Shown here: positions 54,055 through 61,951 of the stretch, one piece after another
How positions within the stretch are numbered: the stretch's first letter is position 1
Layout: each line of letters starts with the position of its first letter
Assembly: GCF_029962605.1 (NCBI RefSeq)
Contig: NZ_CP124750.1
Coordinates: 2,418,001 to 2,482,000 of the forward strand
Source of the DNA: Serratia sarumanii
GTDB taxonomy: Bacteria > Pseudomonadota > Gammaproteobacteria > Enterobacterales > Enterobacteriaceae
DNA length: 64,000 bases
Direction of reading: 5' to 3'
Notes under the pieces: model-generated
The model's input: the letters and a program-made list of their open reading frames with translations, nothing else
The model's database searches: none
What the model was told of the DNA's origin: nothing
Position numbers and translations under genes: made by a program

Positions 54055-54978
54055 TTATTTCTGGTTCATCTGCGCAAATTGCGGGTAGTTTTCTCGCGTT
54101 ACGGTGGCGTAAGGCACCCAGTTGTAAGGCTCGGTTTTGGCGTGATCCAACAGGGCGCGAGTCACTTGCACCGCGCCGATCGCCTGGGCTTTGGCATCCT
54201 GGAAAATGGTCACCGCCAGGTCGCCGGTTTTGATAAATTGCAGGCCGTCGGGCGTGCCGTCGATACCGGCGACCAGCACACCGCTCTTTTTGGCCTGCTT
54301 CAGCGCCATGATCGCGCCGATGGCCATCTCATCGTTGTTGGCGGCGATCGCATCGATCGCTACGCCGTTCAGCAACCAGCCGGAAACCACATCGACCGCT
54401 TCATTGCGCTGCCATTTTGCGGTCTGTTTTTCTACCACTTTCAGGTCTTTGTGTTTGGCGATCACCGCTTCAACCGCGCGGGTGCGTTCGCGGGTCTCTT
54501 CGTTGGAGAGGGCGCCCATCAGGATCGCCACGTTGCCGCGGTAATTCATTTTTTTCGCCAGGGCCTCCATCTGCAGGCGGCCGCTGAGCGCCGAATCGGA
54601 GCCGACGTAGGCCGTCGCGCCGCTCAGCGGCACTTCGGGTTTGCGGTTGACGAAGATCAGGGGGATCGCGGCGCGTTTGGCGGCCGCTATCATCGGCTGG
54701 ACGCCTTGCGTATCAACCGGGTTGAGGATAATGGCGTTCACGCCCTGATTAATCAGATCGTCCACCTGTTGCACCTGCAGGGCGACATCGCCTTTGGCAT
54801 CGACGAACTGGCCTTGCAGCTGCTGCGCAGCCAGTTCCCGCGCCATTTGGCTGCGCAGGATAGAGACGAAGTTGAGATCGAAGTTGGCCAGCGCTACGCC
54901 GACCTGGTAGGTCTTGGCCTGGGCGGTCACCACAAACAGCGAGCAGGCTAACATCAACAACAGTCTGGTTTTTTTCAT
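54055..54978 (-). CDS. sugar ABC substrate-binding protein, RbsB-like (orphan)
   Basis: 307-residue precursor with signal peptide MKKTRLLLMLACSLFVVTAQA. Mature sequence: YQVGVALANFDLNFVSILRSQ, VDDLINQGVNAIILNPVDTQG, VAGIDGTPDGLQFIKTGDLAVTIFQDAKAQ. Binds a hexose or inositol-like sugar in the periplasm. No permease or ATPase genes are adjacent, so it must work with a transporter elsewhere or be non-transport. The operator at 55024-55041 lies 45 bp upstream. Confidence 0.9.
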   Translation of the reverse strand: MKKTRLLLMLACSLFVVTAQAKTYQVGVALANFDLNFVSILRSQMARELAAQQLQGQFVDAKGDVALQVQQVDDLINQGVNAIILNPVDTQGVQPMIAAAKRAAIPLIFVNRKPEVPLSGATAYVGSDSALSGRLQMEALAKKMNYRGNVAILMGALSNEETRERTRAVEAVIAKHKDLKVVEKQTAKWQRNEAVDVVSGWLLNGVAIDAIAANNDEMAIGAIMALKQAKKSGVLVAGIDGTPDGLQFIKTGDLAVTIFQDAKAQAIGAVQVTRALLDHAKTEPYNWVPYATVTRENYPQFAQMNQK

Positions 54979-55023
54979 TACGGTATCCTGTTGAGAAGAG
55001 AGGCGTTGTGTAAAAACAGTGTA

Positions 55024-55041
55024 TTTGCAACCGGGTGCAAA
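55024..55041. promoter_or_regulatory. LacI-type operator 2
   Basis: TTTGCAACCGGGTGCAAA, same half-sites as operator 1, between the binding-protein gene and the LacI gene. Confidence 0.85.
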
Positions 55042-55157
55042 GCAGGAGACAAAACGGCGATGCGTCTCTGAATGCCACCGTGAATGTCGACTATGGATAA
55101 AATTCGGTCAACAGGGGAAAGGTAAAAACAGCGCTGACGATCACAAACTGTTTATGT

Positions 55158-55175
55158 TTTGCACCCGGTTGCATA
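55158..55175. promoter_or_regulatory. LacI-type operator 3
   Basis: TTTGCACCCGGTTGCATA, right half slightly degenerate. With operator 4 it forms a tandem pair 22 bp apart, two helical turns. Confidence 0.75.
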
Positions 55176-55179
55176 ACGA

Positions 55180-55197
55180 TTTGCAATCGGGTGCAAA
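55180..55197. promoter_or_regulatory. LacI-type operator 4
   Basis: TTTGCAATCGGGTGCAAA, about 100 bp before the LacI gene, suggesting autoregulation. Confidence 0.85.
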
Positions 55198-55295
55198 AAC
55201 GGGACATAATTGCAGCAGAAATGCCGGCGGGCGCTTAGGGGATCTGAGCGAGCGGGGTATAGTTTGACTTCACCGAAGCAGGGATCGACGCAACC

Positions 55296-56318
55296 ATGAT
55301 GAAACACCACAAAGCCACCGCCAGCGACGTCGCCGAAAAGGCCGGCGTCTCTAAATGGACGGTATCGCGCGCCTTTACGCCCGGCGCCTCGATCTCGGAC
55401 AGCGCGCGTGAAAGCGTGCTGGCGGCGGCGGCCGAGCTGGGCTATCGGCCAAATCTGCTGGCGCGCAGCCTGTCGCAAAAACGCACGCACATCATTGGCG
55501 TGGCCATCGACGAGATGAAGAACCCGCATTCAATGATGATGCTCGATATGGTGACCAAACAGCTGCAAACCCGCGGTTATATGGCGCTGCTGCTGAACAT
55601 CACCGCCGGGGAAAACTACCGGGCGGTGATGGCGATGGCCGATCAGCTGCAGGTCGACGGCATTTTGTTCCTGGCGACGGTGTTAACCAAGGAGTGGGCA
55701 GCGATCGCGCAAGATCTGCATCAGATACCGCTGGTGCAGGTATGCCGCAATACGGAAAGCGAACACATTGATGTGGTCAATATCGACGGCTACCGCGCCG
55801 GCGAAGAGATCGCCGCGCTGCTGATAGAGCAAGGGCATCGGCGTTTTGGTTACATGAAGGGGCCGGACACGCAAAGCAGCCATTTGCTGCGCATGGAAGG
55901 CTACCGCGACAAACTGATGGCCGCCGGCTTTCAGTTGGATCGGGTGCTCACCGCCGGCCATTACGATCGCCAACGCGGTTTCCAGCTGATGAGCGAATAC
56001 CTGCAGGCAACGCCGGAAAGCGAGCGGGTTGAGGCGCTGTTCTGCGAGAACGACGTGTTGGCGCTAGGGGCGCTCGAAGCGCTCAGGCAAACGGCGCCGT
56101 CGTCCGCGATGGCCGTGGTAGGTTTCGATGATATCGACGAGGCCGGCTCAGCCAACTGGGCGCTGACCAGCTACAGCCAACGCATCGACCGGCTGGTCGA
56201 AGAGGCCTTGAATCGCCTGATCGACAATCGCGCCACGGCAGACGGCGCCTGGCGGCACGGGGAATTGCGGGTTCGGCGGTCGCATGTGAAGCAAGACGAA
56301 ATTCAGATCGCTGATTGA
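55296..56318 (+). CDS. LacI/GalR-family repressor
   Basis: 340 residues. Headpiece ATASDVAEKAGVSKWTVSRAF, hinge helix RPNLLARSLSQKRTH, effector domain with PBP-I fold. The recognition-helix sequence KWTVSRAF corresponds to the operator style TTTGCA-N6-TGCAAA seen four times in this region. It is divergent from the binding-protein gene. Ribosome site is weak; ATG 55299 is as good a start. It would repress the oxidoreductase-epimerase pair, the binding protein and itself, derepressed by a sugar. Confidence 0.92.
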   Translation: MMKHHKATASDVAEKAGVSKWTVSRAFTPGASISDSARESVLAAAAELGYRPNLLARSLSQKRTHIIGVAIDEMKNPHSMMMLDMVTKQLQTRGYMALLLNITAGENYRAVMAMADQLQVDGILFLATVLTKEWAAIAQDLHQIPLVQVCRNTESEHIDVVNIDGYRAGEEIAALLIEQGHRRFGYMKGPDTQSSHLLRMEGYRDKLMAAGFQLDRVLTAGHYDRQRGFQLMSEYLQATPESERVEALFCENDVLALGALEALRQTAPSSAMAVVGFDDIDEAGSANWALTSYSQRIDRLVEEALNRLIDNRATADGAWRHGELRVRRSHVKQDEIQIAD

Positions 56319-56320
56319 GT

Positions 56321-56356
56321 GCATGGCGGATAACATTTCCGCCATGTCCGCCATGC
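56321..56356 (+). terminator. alternative hairpins after the LacI gene
   Basis: CATGGCGGA (56322-56330) can pair with TCCGCCATG (56338-56346), or the extended GCATGGCGGA with TCCGCCATGC (56347-56356). Only one stem can form at a time. Between convergent genes. Confidence 0.55.
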
Positions 56357-56361
56357 TAAAA

Positions 56362-57024
56362 TTATGGCGTTTTATCTGGCACAGAGATAAGCCAGGGTGT
56401 AGCAGAGCTATTTTTTATGGCTTCAATATAATTTTCCACCATAATCTGATTTCTTTCAGATATTTCACAAAATATTACCAGTTGGCCGAATAGTTCAGTG
56501 TCATCATTGATTTTATCAGGAATTACTTCCGGAATGAATGTAATAGCGCGTTTAGACAACGTTCGAACGGTGAATTTTTTGCCAAACTCAGGTTGGCTAT
56601 CAAACGCATTAACGCCAATTTCCAGTAAATTCAAAGAGGGTGAACAGATGGCATACCATGTTTTTTTATAGCAAAAAATGCCGCTTTTGAATTCTGGCAT
56701 TCCTTTGAAATTAATTGAATTTTCCGTTTTTATTCGCTTTATGGCAGTTAATGTATACTTTTTCGTTGAGTATACATCCTTGAGGAAAATGGCAACGCAT
56801 AAAAAAATAAAACCTGCTGCAAGAAAAGAAAACATGGCAATCAGGATGCCAGTAACAGAAAGATCTGAATTGAGCAAGAGTATTATTGCAATAGCGATAA
56901 CTAGATATGAAGCTATATTTATCAACCCATCTTTTTTTGTGATGTCCTTCCTGAATTTAACAATAAAATAAATTACCGCAGCAAAGGCTAAACCATAAAA
57001 AAAGAGTAATGACCGATCGGGCAT
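56362..57024 (-). CDS. hypothetical membrane protein, AT-rich
   Basis: About 220 residues with three likely helices at the N-terminus (SLLFFYGLAFAAVIYFIVKF, ASYLVIAIAIILLLN, GILIAMFSFLAAGFIFLCVAIFL) followed by a soluble C-terminal domain with SPSLNLLEIGVNAFDSQPEFG. I recognise no family. The gene is far more AT-rich and Lys/Ile-rich than its neighbours, which points to transfer. ATG at 57024 is chosen; TTG at 57039 is possible. It lies directly left of the dif interval. Confidence 0.7.
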   Translation of the reverse strand: MPDRSLLFFYGLAFAAVIYFIVKFRKDITKKDGLINIASYLVIAIAIILLLNSDLSVTGILIAMFSFLAAGFIFLCVAIFLKDVYSTKKYTLTAIKRIKTENSINFKGMPEFKSGIFCYKKTWYAICSPSLNLLEIGVNAFDSQPEFGKKFTVRTLSKRAITFIPEVIPDKINDDTELFGQLVIFCEISERNQIMVENYIEAIKNSSATPWLISVPDKTP

Positions 57025-57161
57025 GATTCCATTCGCCAAAAAATTGATATTGCGTTTAATTTATAGTAATGGTTTAAAATAAGCAATATCAGGTTTGATT
57101 TTCAACCGTTACGGCAGGAATCACATCAGCTTAAATCTGAACACTGTGAGTTTCTTGTCTC

Positions 57162-57189
57162 CAGATTTCACGTAGCGCGATCAAAAAGG
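57162..57189 (+). repeat. dif-region repeat, copy B (left arm)
   Basis: Begins CAGATTTCACGTAGCGCG and ends ATCAAAAAGG, differing from copies A and C by one base in the first 26 nt and diverging at the end. Its 3' end merges with the ribosome site of the NTF2-like gene. Confidence 0.85.
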
Positions 57190-57197
57190 AGGGCATT

Positions 57198-57578
57198 TTG
57201 ATCCATTTTGCAGAGTGGCTTAGCCACATCCAGGCGCTTGAGGTTGAACTGCACCAGCCAACAACGCGCTGCGATCCGAAGCGTGTCGCGGCATTGCTGC
57301 ATGAAGACTTTGAAGAGATTGGCCGCTCAGGCCTACGTTATGACAAACGCCAGACCGTTGCGGCGCTGGAGATGGAAACGGATTATCCGCAGATTTTCGC
57401 CGAAGGTTTTAAGCTGGCGCAAATCAGTGATAGCGCCGTATTGCTGACGTATAAAAGTTTTCAGCGTGACGCGCAGGGCCACGCCGTGCGTTGCACAGAG
57501 CGTTCGTCGATTTGGCTTCTGACAGCCAAGGCAGGTTGGCAGATGCGGTTTCATCAAGGCACGCCGACTGATGATTGA
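57198..57578 (+). CDS. NTF2-like / DUF4440 family protein
   Basis: 126 residues: CDPKRVAALLHEDFEEIGRSG, QTVAALEMETDYPQIFAEGF, SSIWLLTAKAGWQMRFHQGTPT. It is a typical SnoaL-like, NTF2 cone fold seen in small enzymes and immunity proteins; no function assigned. The start is TTG at 57198, supported by a strong AGGAGG site (57188-57193) that begins inside the repeat copy B. It lies within the dif interval, 129 bp from dif. Confidence 0.8.
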   Translation: MIHFAEWLSHIQALEVELHQPTTRCDPKRVAALLHEDFEEIGRSGLRYDKRQTVAALEMETDYPQIFAEGFKLAQISDSAVLLTYKSFQRDAQGHAVRCTERSSIWLLTAKAGWQMRFHQGTPTDD

Positions 57579-57706
57579 GCCTGGTTTAAAATCCGATCTA
57601 ATGGAATGACAACAAGCCTGGCAGAAAGACAGATGTCGGAGGGATAAAGCTGCAGGTGAGGAGAGAAGATGCTCAGGGATGGCCCTGGTGCGTATCCAGT
57701 AATTCA

Positions 57707-57734
57707 ATTTAACATAATATACATTATGCGCACC
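57707..57734 (-). other. dif: dif site, chromosome dimer resolution
   Basis: On the minus strand the XerC arm GGTGCGCATAA, spacer TGTATA and XerD arm TTATGTTAAAT follow one another without a break. All 28 bp match the E. coli dif as I remember it. XerCD-FtsK resolve chromosome dimers here, so this is the terminus of replication. It lies in a gap between an NTF2-like gene and a grpB pseudogene. Confidence 0.97.
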
Positions 57735-57795
57735 AAGGTAATGATATGTGGATTTTGCCGTCCAGGCCTGATTATGGGCTTTCTCCTGCGGCCAA

Positions 57796-58209
57796 TCATG
57801 CCAGCGCCGGCTGCTCATGCCGCTGAACTAATTCGTTTTTCAACCGGCCATAAGCCCGGCGGTCTTCTGCTGTCTGGTGTTTGTGTTGCTCGGCAACACC
57901 ATGATGCTTGCGCATATAATCTCTGAACGCCAACTGTCTGATCGCCTGTTCACTTGCTGCAGCAACGCCTGCCGGTAATGCCGTTCTCGCCACGCGGCGT
58001 AGGTCTCATGTCATGCATCTTGTCATTCACACCATCCAACGCCGCCAGCCTTTCAATCTTCAGCAAGATATCAATCGTTGGTTTGGCACTGCTGTACTGC
58101 CGATATGATGAATTGCCGTTAATACGCCAGCCAATATCTCGCGTAGTTTCAGCGCTGCATCTTTATAACGCGGATCATAAGGCTCGACCGTGATGATGCG
58201 CTCTGTCAT
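57796..58209 (-). pseudogene. GrpB-family protein remnant
   Basis: Three frames carry one broken GrpB (UPF0157) protein. Frame 1: MTERIITVEPYDPRYKDAAL through IHHIGSTAVPN. Frame 2: KPTIDILLKIERLAALDGVNDK. Frame 3: LAFRDYMRKHHGVAEQHKHQ to the stop at 57796. The order and motifs (HHIGSTAVP then KPTIDIL then FRDYxR) are those of GrpB; the central part is missing. At least two frameshifts and an internal deletion mark it as a dead gene. It starts at 58209. Confidence 0.8.
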
Positions 58210-58282
58210 TTTCCGCTCCAATAATGATGACCGGACATGATTTCAATGGCGCATCTCCGCCGATAAGGAGTAAAAATCCCCT

Positions 58283-58311
58283 GCTTTTTTGATCGCGCTA
58301 CGTAAAATCTG
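58283..58311 (-). repeat. dif-region repeat, copy C (right arm)
   Basis: Identical over 29 nt to copy A but on the opposite strand. With copy B it forms inverted arms pointing inwards, dif near the middle. Confidence 0.85.
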
Positions 58312-58471
58312 GCAAAACGTGGCTGCTACGTACCGCAGATTTCTCCAAAATGCGTCATTTCAACGGGCACTATTTGTACGCTAAATGCGCATTGGCGTCC
58401 GTTTTCATCGTTTTCGGCGCCCACCACGGCGTTGGCTATACTGAATGGGGACACATCCCAGGAGCCTCCCC

Positions 58472-58849
58472 ATGTTTGACCATGTGAAATTTGGCGTCAG
58501 CGACTTTGCCCTTAGTAAAGCGTTTTTCCTCAATGCACTCGCGCCGCTGGGCGTAAAGATCGTTGCCGAAGGCGAACCCGGCTATGGCGTCGAACTTTGT
58601 CACGATCGGGGTAACGTGTCATTGTGCCTGTTTCAAACCGATGAAAAACCGGCGCATCTGCACCTGGCATTTGCCGCAAGCAGCCGTGAACAGGTCGATG
58701 CGTTCTACCACGCCGCGCTAAATGCCGGCGGCAAAGACAATGGCGCACCCGGTTTGCGGCCCAATTACCATGCCCACTACTATGCGGCATTTGTGATCGG
58801 CCCGGATGGCCACAATATCGAAGCGGTGTGCCATAACCCGATGAGCTAG
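58472..58849 (+). CDS. VOC/glyoxalase-fold protein
   Basis: 125 residues: MFDHVKFGVSDFALSKAFFL, YGVELCHDRGNVSLCLFQTD, HLHLAFAASSREQVDAFYHAAL and a metal-site end HYYAAFVIGPDGHNIEAVCHN. Typical single-chain VOC dimers of this group are stand-alone glyoxalases or antibiotic-resistance-like proteins; no substrate assigned. The ATG at 58472 follows AGGAG by 8 nt. Confidence 0.85.
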   Translation: MFDHVKFGVSDFALSKAFFLNALAPLGVKIVAEGEPGYGVELCHDRGNVSLCLFQTDEKPAHLHLAFAASSREQVDAFYHAALNAGGKDNGAPGLRPNYHAHYYAAFVIGPDGHNIEAVCHNPMS

Positions 58850-58934
58850 TAATTTTTCCAGCTAAAACAGCATATTAATCACGAGATGATGCACGCTATT
58901 TAACATAACGCAATTGTGACGTGGTCATTTAACG

Positions 58935-59393
58935 TTACCCCGTCACGTCAATCCACTCTGCTCCGGTGATGCTGGCCAGGCGTTGTGGCGCAATTCTCAC
59001 GCCTGAGTTATCGCTGCCGCCTGCCGGAAGCACTTCACCGTAGCGGCACAGGCTGCGATCGCAGTAAATTCTTACCGCTGCCGGTGCGGCAAAGGGGCAA
59101 ACGCCGCCCGGTGGATAGCCGGTCAGCGACTCCACCTCCTCCGCCGGCAGCATGCGCGCCTTTACGCCGAAGAATTGTTTGTACTTCTTGTTATCGATTC
59201 TGGCGGTTCCCGCCATCACCAACAGCACTACGCCGTCGTTCACGCGAAACGACAGCGTCTTGGCGATCTGCCCGCTCTCCACGCCAAAGGCTTCCGCCGC
59301 CAGCGCCACCGTAGCGGTATTCTTTGCCAGCACCGTCACCGCCGTTTCCGGCGCGTGCTCGGCCAGAAATCGCTGAACGCGCTCTATACTCAT
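58935..59393 (-). CDS. YbaK/EbsC-type aminoacyl-tRNA deacylase
   Basis: 152 residues in the YbaK fold: TVLAKNTATVALAAEAFGVESGQIAKTLSFRV, LLVMAGTARIDNKKYKQFFGVKA, SLTGYPPGGVCPFA, RSLCRYGEVLPAGGSDN. The GxxPFG-like GGVCPFA is typical of prolyl-tRNA(Ala/Cys) editing proteins. ATG at 59393 with GGGAGG 6 nt upstream is chosen over the longer MAYNIGRMGM form. Confidence 0.87.
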   Translation of the reverse strand: MSIERVQRFLAEHAPETAVTVLAKNTATVALAAEAFGVESGQIAKTLSFRVNDGVVLLVMAGTARIDNKKYKQFFGVKARMLPAEEVESLTGYPPGGVCPFAAPAAVRIYCDRSLCRYGEVLPAGGSDNSGVRIAPQRLASITGAEWIDVTG

Positions 59394-59561
59394 GCCCATC
59401 CTCCCGATGTTGTAAGCCATTGATAATGCCGCAGTGAGGGTTTCGGTTTTAACATCGCATGCTAAAAATGAGAATCAAAATTGTTCAAATCGGTGAATCT
59501 GAACAAAGCTTTAAGGGGCCAACGCCCTTTTTTACCTATCATTTTTCATGGAGATACCTGC

Positions 59562-59987
59562 ATGACCACGCAAACGACAGCAAGGCCTTCAGCGGTCGCG
59601 GTGGCCGTCTATGAATGGCTCAATCCGATACCCTACGGATTTTTCACCGCTGCGCTGATTTTCGACATTATCTATGCCTGCACGGCGAATATTCAATGGG
59701 TCAACGGTGCCAGCTGGCTGATCGCCATCGGCCTGATTTTTGCCATTATTCCCCGTCTGATTAACCTGGTGCAGGTGTGGTTCGGCAGCGGCCGGCTGCA
59801 GGGGCCATCGGTCAAGCTCCATTTCTGGCTGAACTTGCTGGCCATCGTTCTCGCCATCATCAACGCTTTCGTGCATAGCCGGGATGCGTATGCCGTGGTG
59901 CCGCAAGGTCTGGTGCTGTCTGCGATCGTGGTCGCGCTGCTGAGCCTCGCCAACATTCTGCTGGCCGTGGGCGCCCGCGCAAAATAA
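59562..59987 (+). CDS. DUF2231 membrane protein
   Basis: 141 residues with four helices: EWLNPIPYGFFTAALIFDIIYA, WLIAIGLIFAIIPRLINLVQVWF, KLHFWLNLLAIVLAIINAFVH and GLVLSAIVVALLSLANILLAVG. Such DUF2231 proteins often sit before sorbosone-dehydrogenase-like genes and may act as electron or anchor partner. The start at 59562 follows GGAGATACCTGC. The next gene starts 13 nt after its stop. Confidence 0.85.
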   Translation: MTTQTTARPSAVAVAVYEWLNPIPYGFFTAALIFDIIYACTANIQWVNGASWLIAIGLIFAIIPRLINLVQVWFGSGRLQGPSVKLHFWLNLLAIVLAIINAFVHSRDAYAVVPQGLVLSAIVVALLSLANILLAVGARAK

Positions 59988-60000
59988 TAAGGAGGTTTTC

Positions 60001-61302
60001 ATGAAGCTATCATCGATCGCGATTGCGCTTTCGGCCGTGTTGGCGCTGGCCGGCTGCGATAACAGCGCCGTCATTTCACCGGAACAACAAATGGGGCCGG
60101 ATCCGACGTTGCCGGCGGCGCAAGACTTCCTGATGCCGCCGATGCAGGTGCCAAAGGGCGTCGGCTGGCAGCAAAATCAGATGCCGAAAGTGGCCGAAGG
60201 CTTGAAAATCGATAAGGTGGCGGACGGTTTGCTGCACCCGCGCCAGCTGCTTACCCTGCCCAACGGCGATGTTTTGGTGATGGAAGCCAACGGGCCGGGC
60301 ACCGAAGCGGTGAGCACGCCCAAGCAGCTGATCGCCGGTTTGGTGAAGGGCCAGTCCGGTAAAGGCGGCAAAGGGGGCAACCGGATTACCCTGCTGCGCC
60401 CAACCGCCGATGGTAGCTGGGAAAAGCATATCTTCCTCGAAGGGCTCGATTCGCCGTTCGGCGTCCAGCTGATTGGCAACACCCTGTATGTGGCCAACAC
60501 CGGCAACATCATGCAGTACGCCTATCAGCCGGGCGAAACGCGCATCAGCGATGCGGGTAAAGAGCTGGCCGATCTGCCGGACACCATCAACCATCATTGG
60601 ACCAAGGCCCTGCTGGCCAGCCCGGACGGTAAAAAGCTGTATGTTGGCGTCGGTTCAAACAGCAACATCACCGAAAACGGCCTGGCCGTAGAGTACCGCC
60701 GCGCCGCCGTGCTGGAAGTGGACACCGCCTCCGGTGCCAGCCGCATCTTCGCCAGCGGCCTGCGCAACCCGACCGGGCTGCAGTGGGAACCGCACAGCGG
60801 CAAGCTATGGGCCATCGTCAACGAGCGTGACGAGATCGGCGCCGATCTGGTGCCGGACTACCTGACCTCGGTGCAGGACGGCGGCTTCTACGGCTGGCCT
60901 TACAGCTATTTCGGCCAGCACGTCGATCGGCGGGTGCAGCCGGCGCGGCCGGATCTGGTGGCGAAAGCCATCAAGCCGGACTACGCCCTCAGCTCCCACG
61001 TCGCGCCGCTGGGGCTGCTGTTCTACACGGCGAACGCTCTGCCGGCCGAGTATCGCGGCGGCGCCTTCGTCAGCGAACACGGCAGCTGGGATCGCTCGCC
61101 GCTGAACGGCTACCGGGTCAGTTACGTGGCGTTTGAGCAAGGCAAGCCGGTCGGCAAACTCAAAGCGGTAGTCACCGGCTTTGTCTCCGACGACGAGAAG
61201 GAACTCTATGGCGCACCGGTAGGATTAACGGTCGACAAGGCCGGCGCCCTGCTGATTGCGGATGACGTGGGCAACACCGTTTGGCGCGTCAGCGCTAAAT
61301 AA
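60001..61302 (+). CDS. sorbosone dehydrogenase-like lipoprotein (PQQ-type beta-propeller)
   Basis: 433-residue precursor; lipoprotein signal MKLSSIAIALSAVLALAGC (lipobox LAGC). The mature part is a six-bladed propeller like L-sorbosone/aldose sugar dehydrogenases: LPNGDVLVMEANGPGTEA, LVGLDSPFGV region, VGSNSNITENGLAVEYRRAAVLEVD, GLRNPTGLQWEP, WAIVNERDEIGADLVPDYL and GAFVSEHGSWDRSPLNGYRV. Such proteins often use PQQ, and the pqq operon lies 36 kb away in this window. It is paired with the DUF2231 gene. Confidence 0.87.
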   Translation: MKLSSIAIALSAVLALAGCDNSAVISPEQQMGPDPTLPAAQDFLMPPMQVPKGVGWQQNQMPKVAEGLKIDKVADGLLHPRQLLTLPNGDVLVMEANGPGTEAVSTPKQLIAGLVKGQSGKGGKGGNRITLLRPTADGSWEKHIFLEGLDSPFGVQLIGNTLYVANTGNIMQYAYQPGETRISDAGKELADLPDTINHHWTKALLASPDGKKLYVGVGSNSNITENGLAVEYRRAAVLEVDTASGASRIFASGLRNPTGLQWEPHSGKLWAIVNERDEIGADLVPDYLTSVQDGGFYGWPYSYFGQHVDRRVQPARPDLVAKAIKPDYALSSHVAPLGLLFYTANALPAEYRGGAFVSEHGSWDRSPLNGYRVSYVAFEQGKPVGKLKAVVTGFVSDDEKELYGAPVGLTVDKAGALLIADDVGNTVWRVSAK

Positions 61303-61307
61303 CGTTA

Positions 61308-61335
61308 ACGGGCAGGTTCTGGGGAATCTGCCCGT
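61308..61335. terminator. terminator hairpin overlapping matS 3
   Basis: ACGGGCAG and CTGCCCGT form a perfect 8-bp stem around 12 nt between convergent genes; its right arm runs into the matS site. No T-run. Confidence 0.5.
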
Positions 61336-61346
61336 GACATCGTCAC
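61334..61346. other. matS site (MatP binding), third of three
   Basis: GTGACATCGTCAC fits GTGACRNYGTCAC exactly. It includes the stop codon of the methyltransferase gene. Confidence 0.85.
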
Positions 61347-61951
61347 TCAATACCCTGCGCCAACCAGACCGTTCTTCCCCCGCAGGCGGGATCTTCCACC
61401 ACATGGTCAACCACGCGGAAGCCGTTCTCCTGCAATAAACGTCTGTACTCCTCCGGCGCCAGGCTGGCGTGAAACAGCGGCTGGCCTTCGAAGCTGCCGA
61501 TCGCCACGCCGTCGGCTGGGCCGCTGGTGAACATCAGTGCGGCGTGCGGCCCAGCATGCCGTCTGAACAGCGGAAACATGCGACGCTGATCGTCGCACGC
61601 CAGATGAAAGAAGCTGTCCCAGGCCAGCAGGCCGTCGAACTTCGCCGGCAAATCCAGCTGGCGCATATCCATTTGTCGCCATTCCTGCTGCGGGAAACGC
61701 TGCCGGCAGCGCGCGATCATCGCCTGAGCACCATCGACGCCGGTGACCCGATACCCCTGTTCGATAAAATAGGCGGCGATCGGCGCGCCATTGCCGCAGC
61801 CGAGATCCAGCAGCCGCGCATTGGCCGGGGTGAGCTGCAAAAAGCGATCGAGCCACGGCCGTTCAAACAGCGTGGTGGGTCTGAGGCGTTCCCAGGCGGC
61901 GGCATGTTCGTCATAAAGTGGGATAATGGTGCTCGCCAGTTTTTCCGTCAT
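61343..61951 (-). CDS. class I SAM-dependent methyltransferase
   Basis: 202 residues. SAM motifs: ARLLDLGCGNGAPIAAYFIEQ (motif I), VTGVDGAQAMIARC, and WDSFFHLACDDQ downstream. Target unknown; the sequence resembles small stand-alone methyltransferases of natural-product or small-molecule type. ATG at 61951 has GGGGA 8 nt upstream; GTG 61969 and ATG 61966 are alternatives. Confidence 0.85.
   Translation of the reverse strand: MTEKLASTIIPLYDEHAAAWERLRPTTLFERPWLDRFLQLTPANARLLDLGCGNGAPIAAYFIEQGYRVTGVDGAQAMIARCRQRFPQQEWRQMDMRQLDLPAKFDGLLAWDSFFHLACDDQRRMFPLFRRHAGPHAALMFTSGPADGVAIGSFEGQPLFHASLAPEEYRRLLQENGFRVVDHVVEDPACGGRTVWLAQGIE

Larger units (their letters stand above)
57579..58471. other. 893-bp dif interval without an intact gene
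   Basis: Holds dif (57707-57734), the grpB-type pseudogene (57796-58209) and repeat copy C (58283-58311). The rest is AT-rich without features I can name. Confidence 0.7.

Noticed and set aside
57669..57926. Plus-strand 85-codon frame across dif
   Set aside because: It overlaps dif and the grpB remnant on the other strand, with no family signature.
57162..58312. Repeat pair as an active transposon
   Set aside because: No transposase inside and no target-site duplication at the outer edges.
59463..59482. Second Fur-like sequence near 59470
   Set aside because: Only about 13 of 19 positions agree with the consensus and the arms are not symmetrical.
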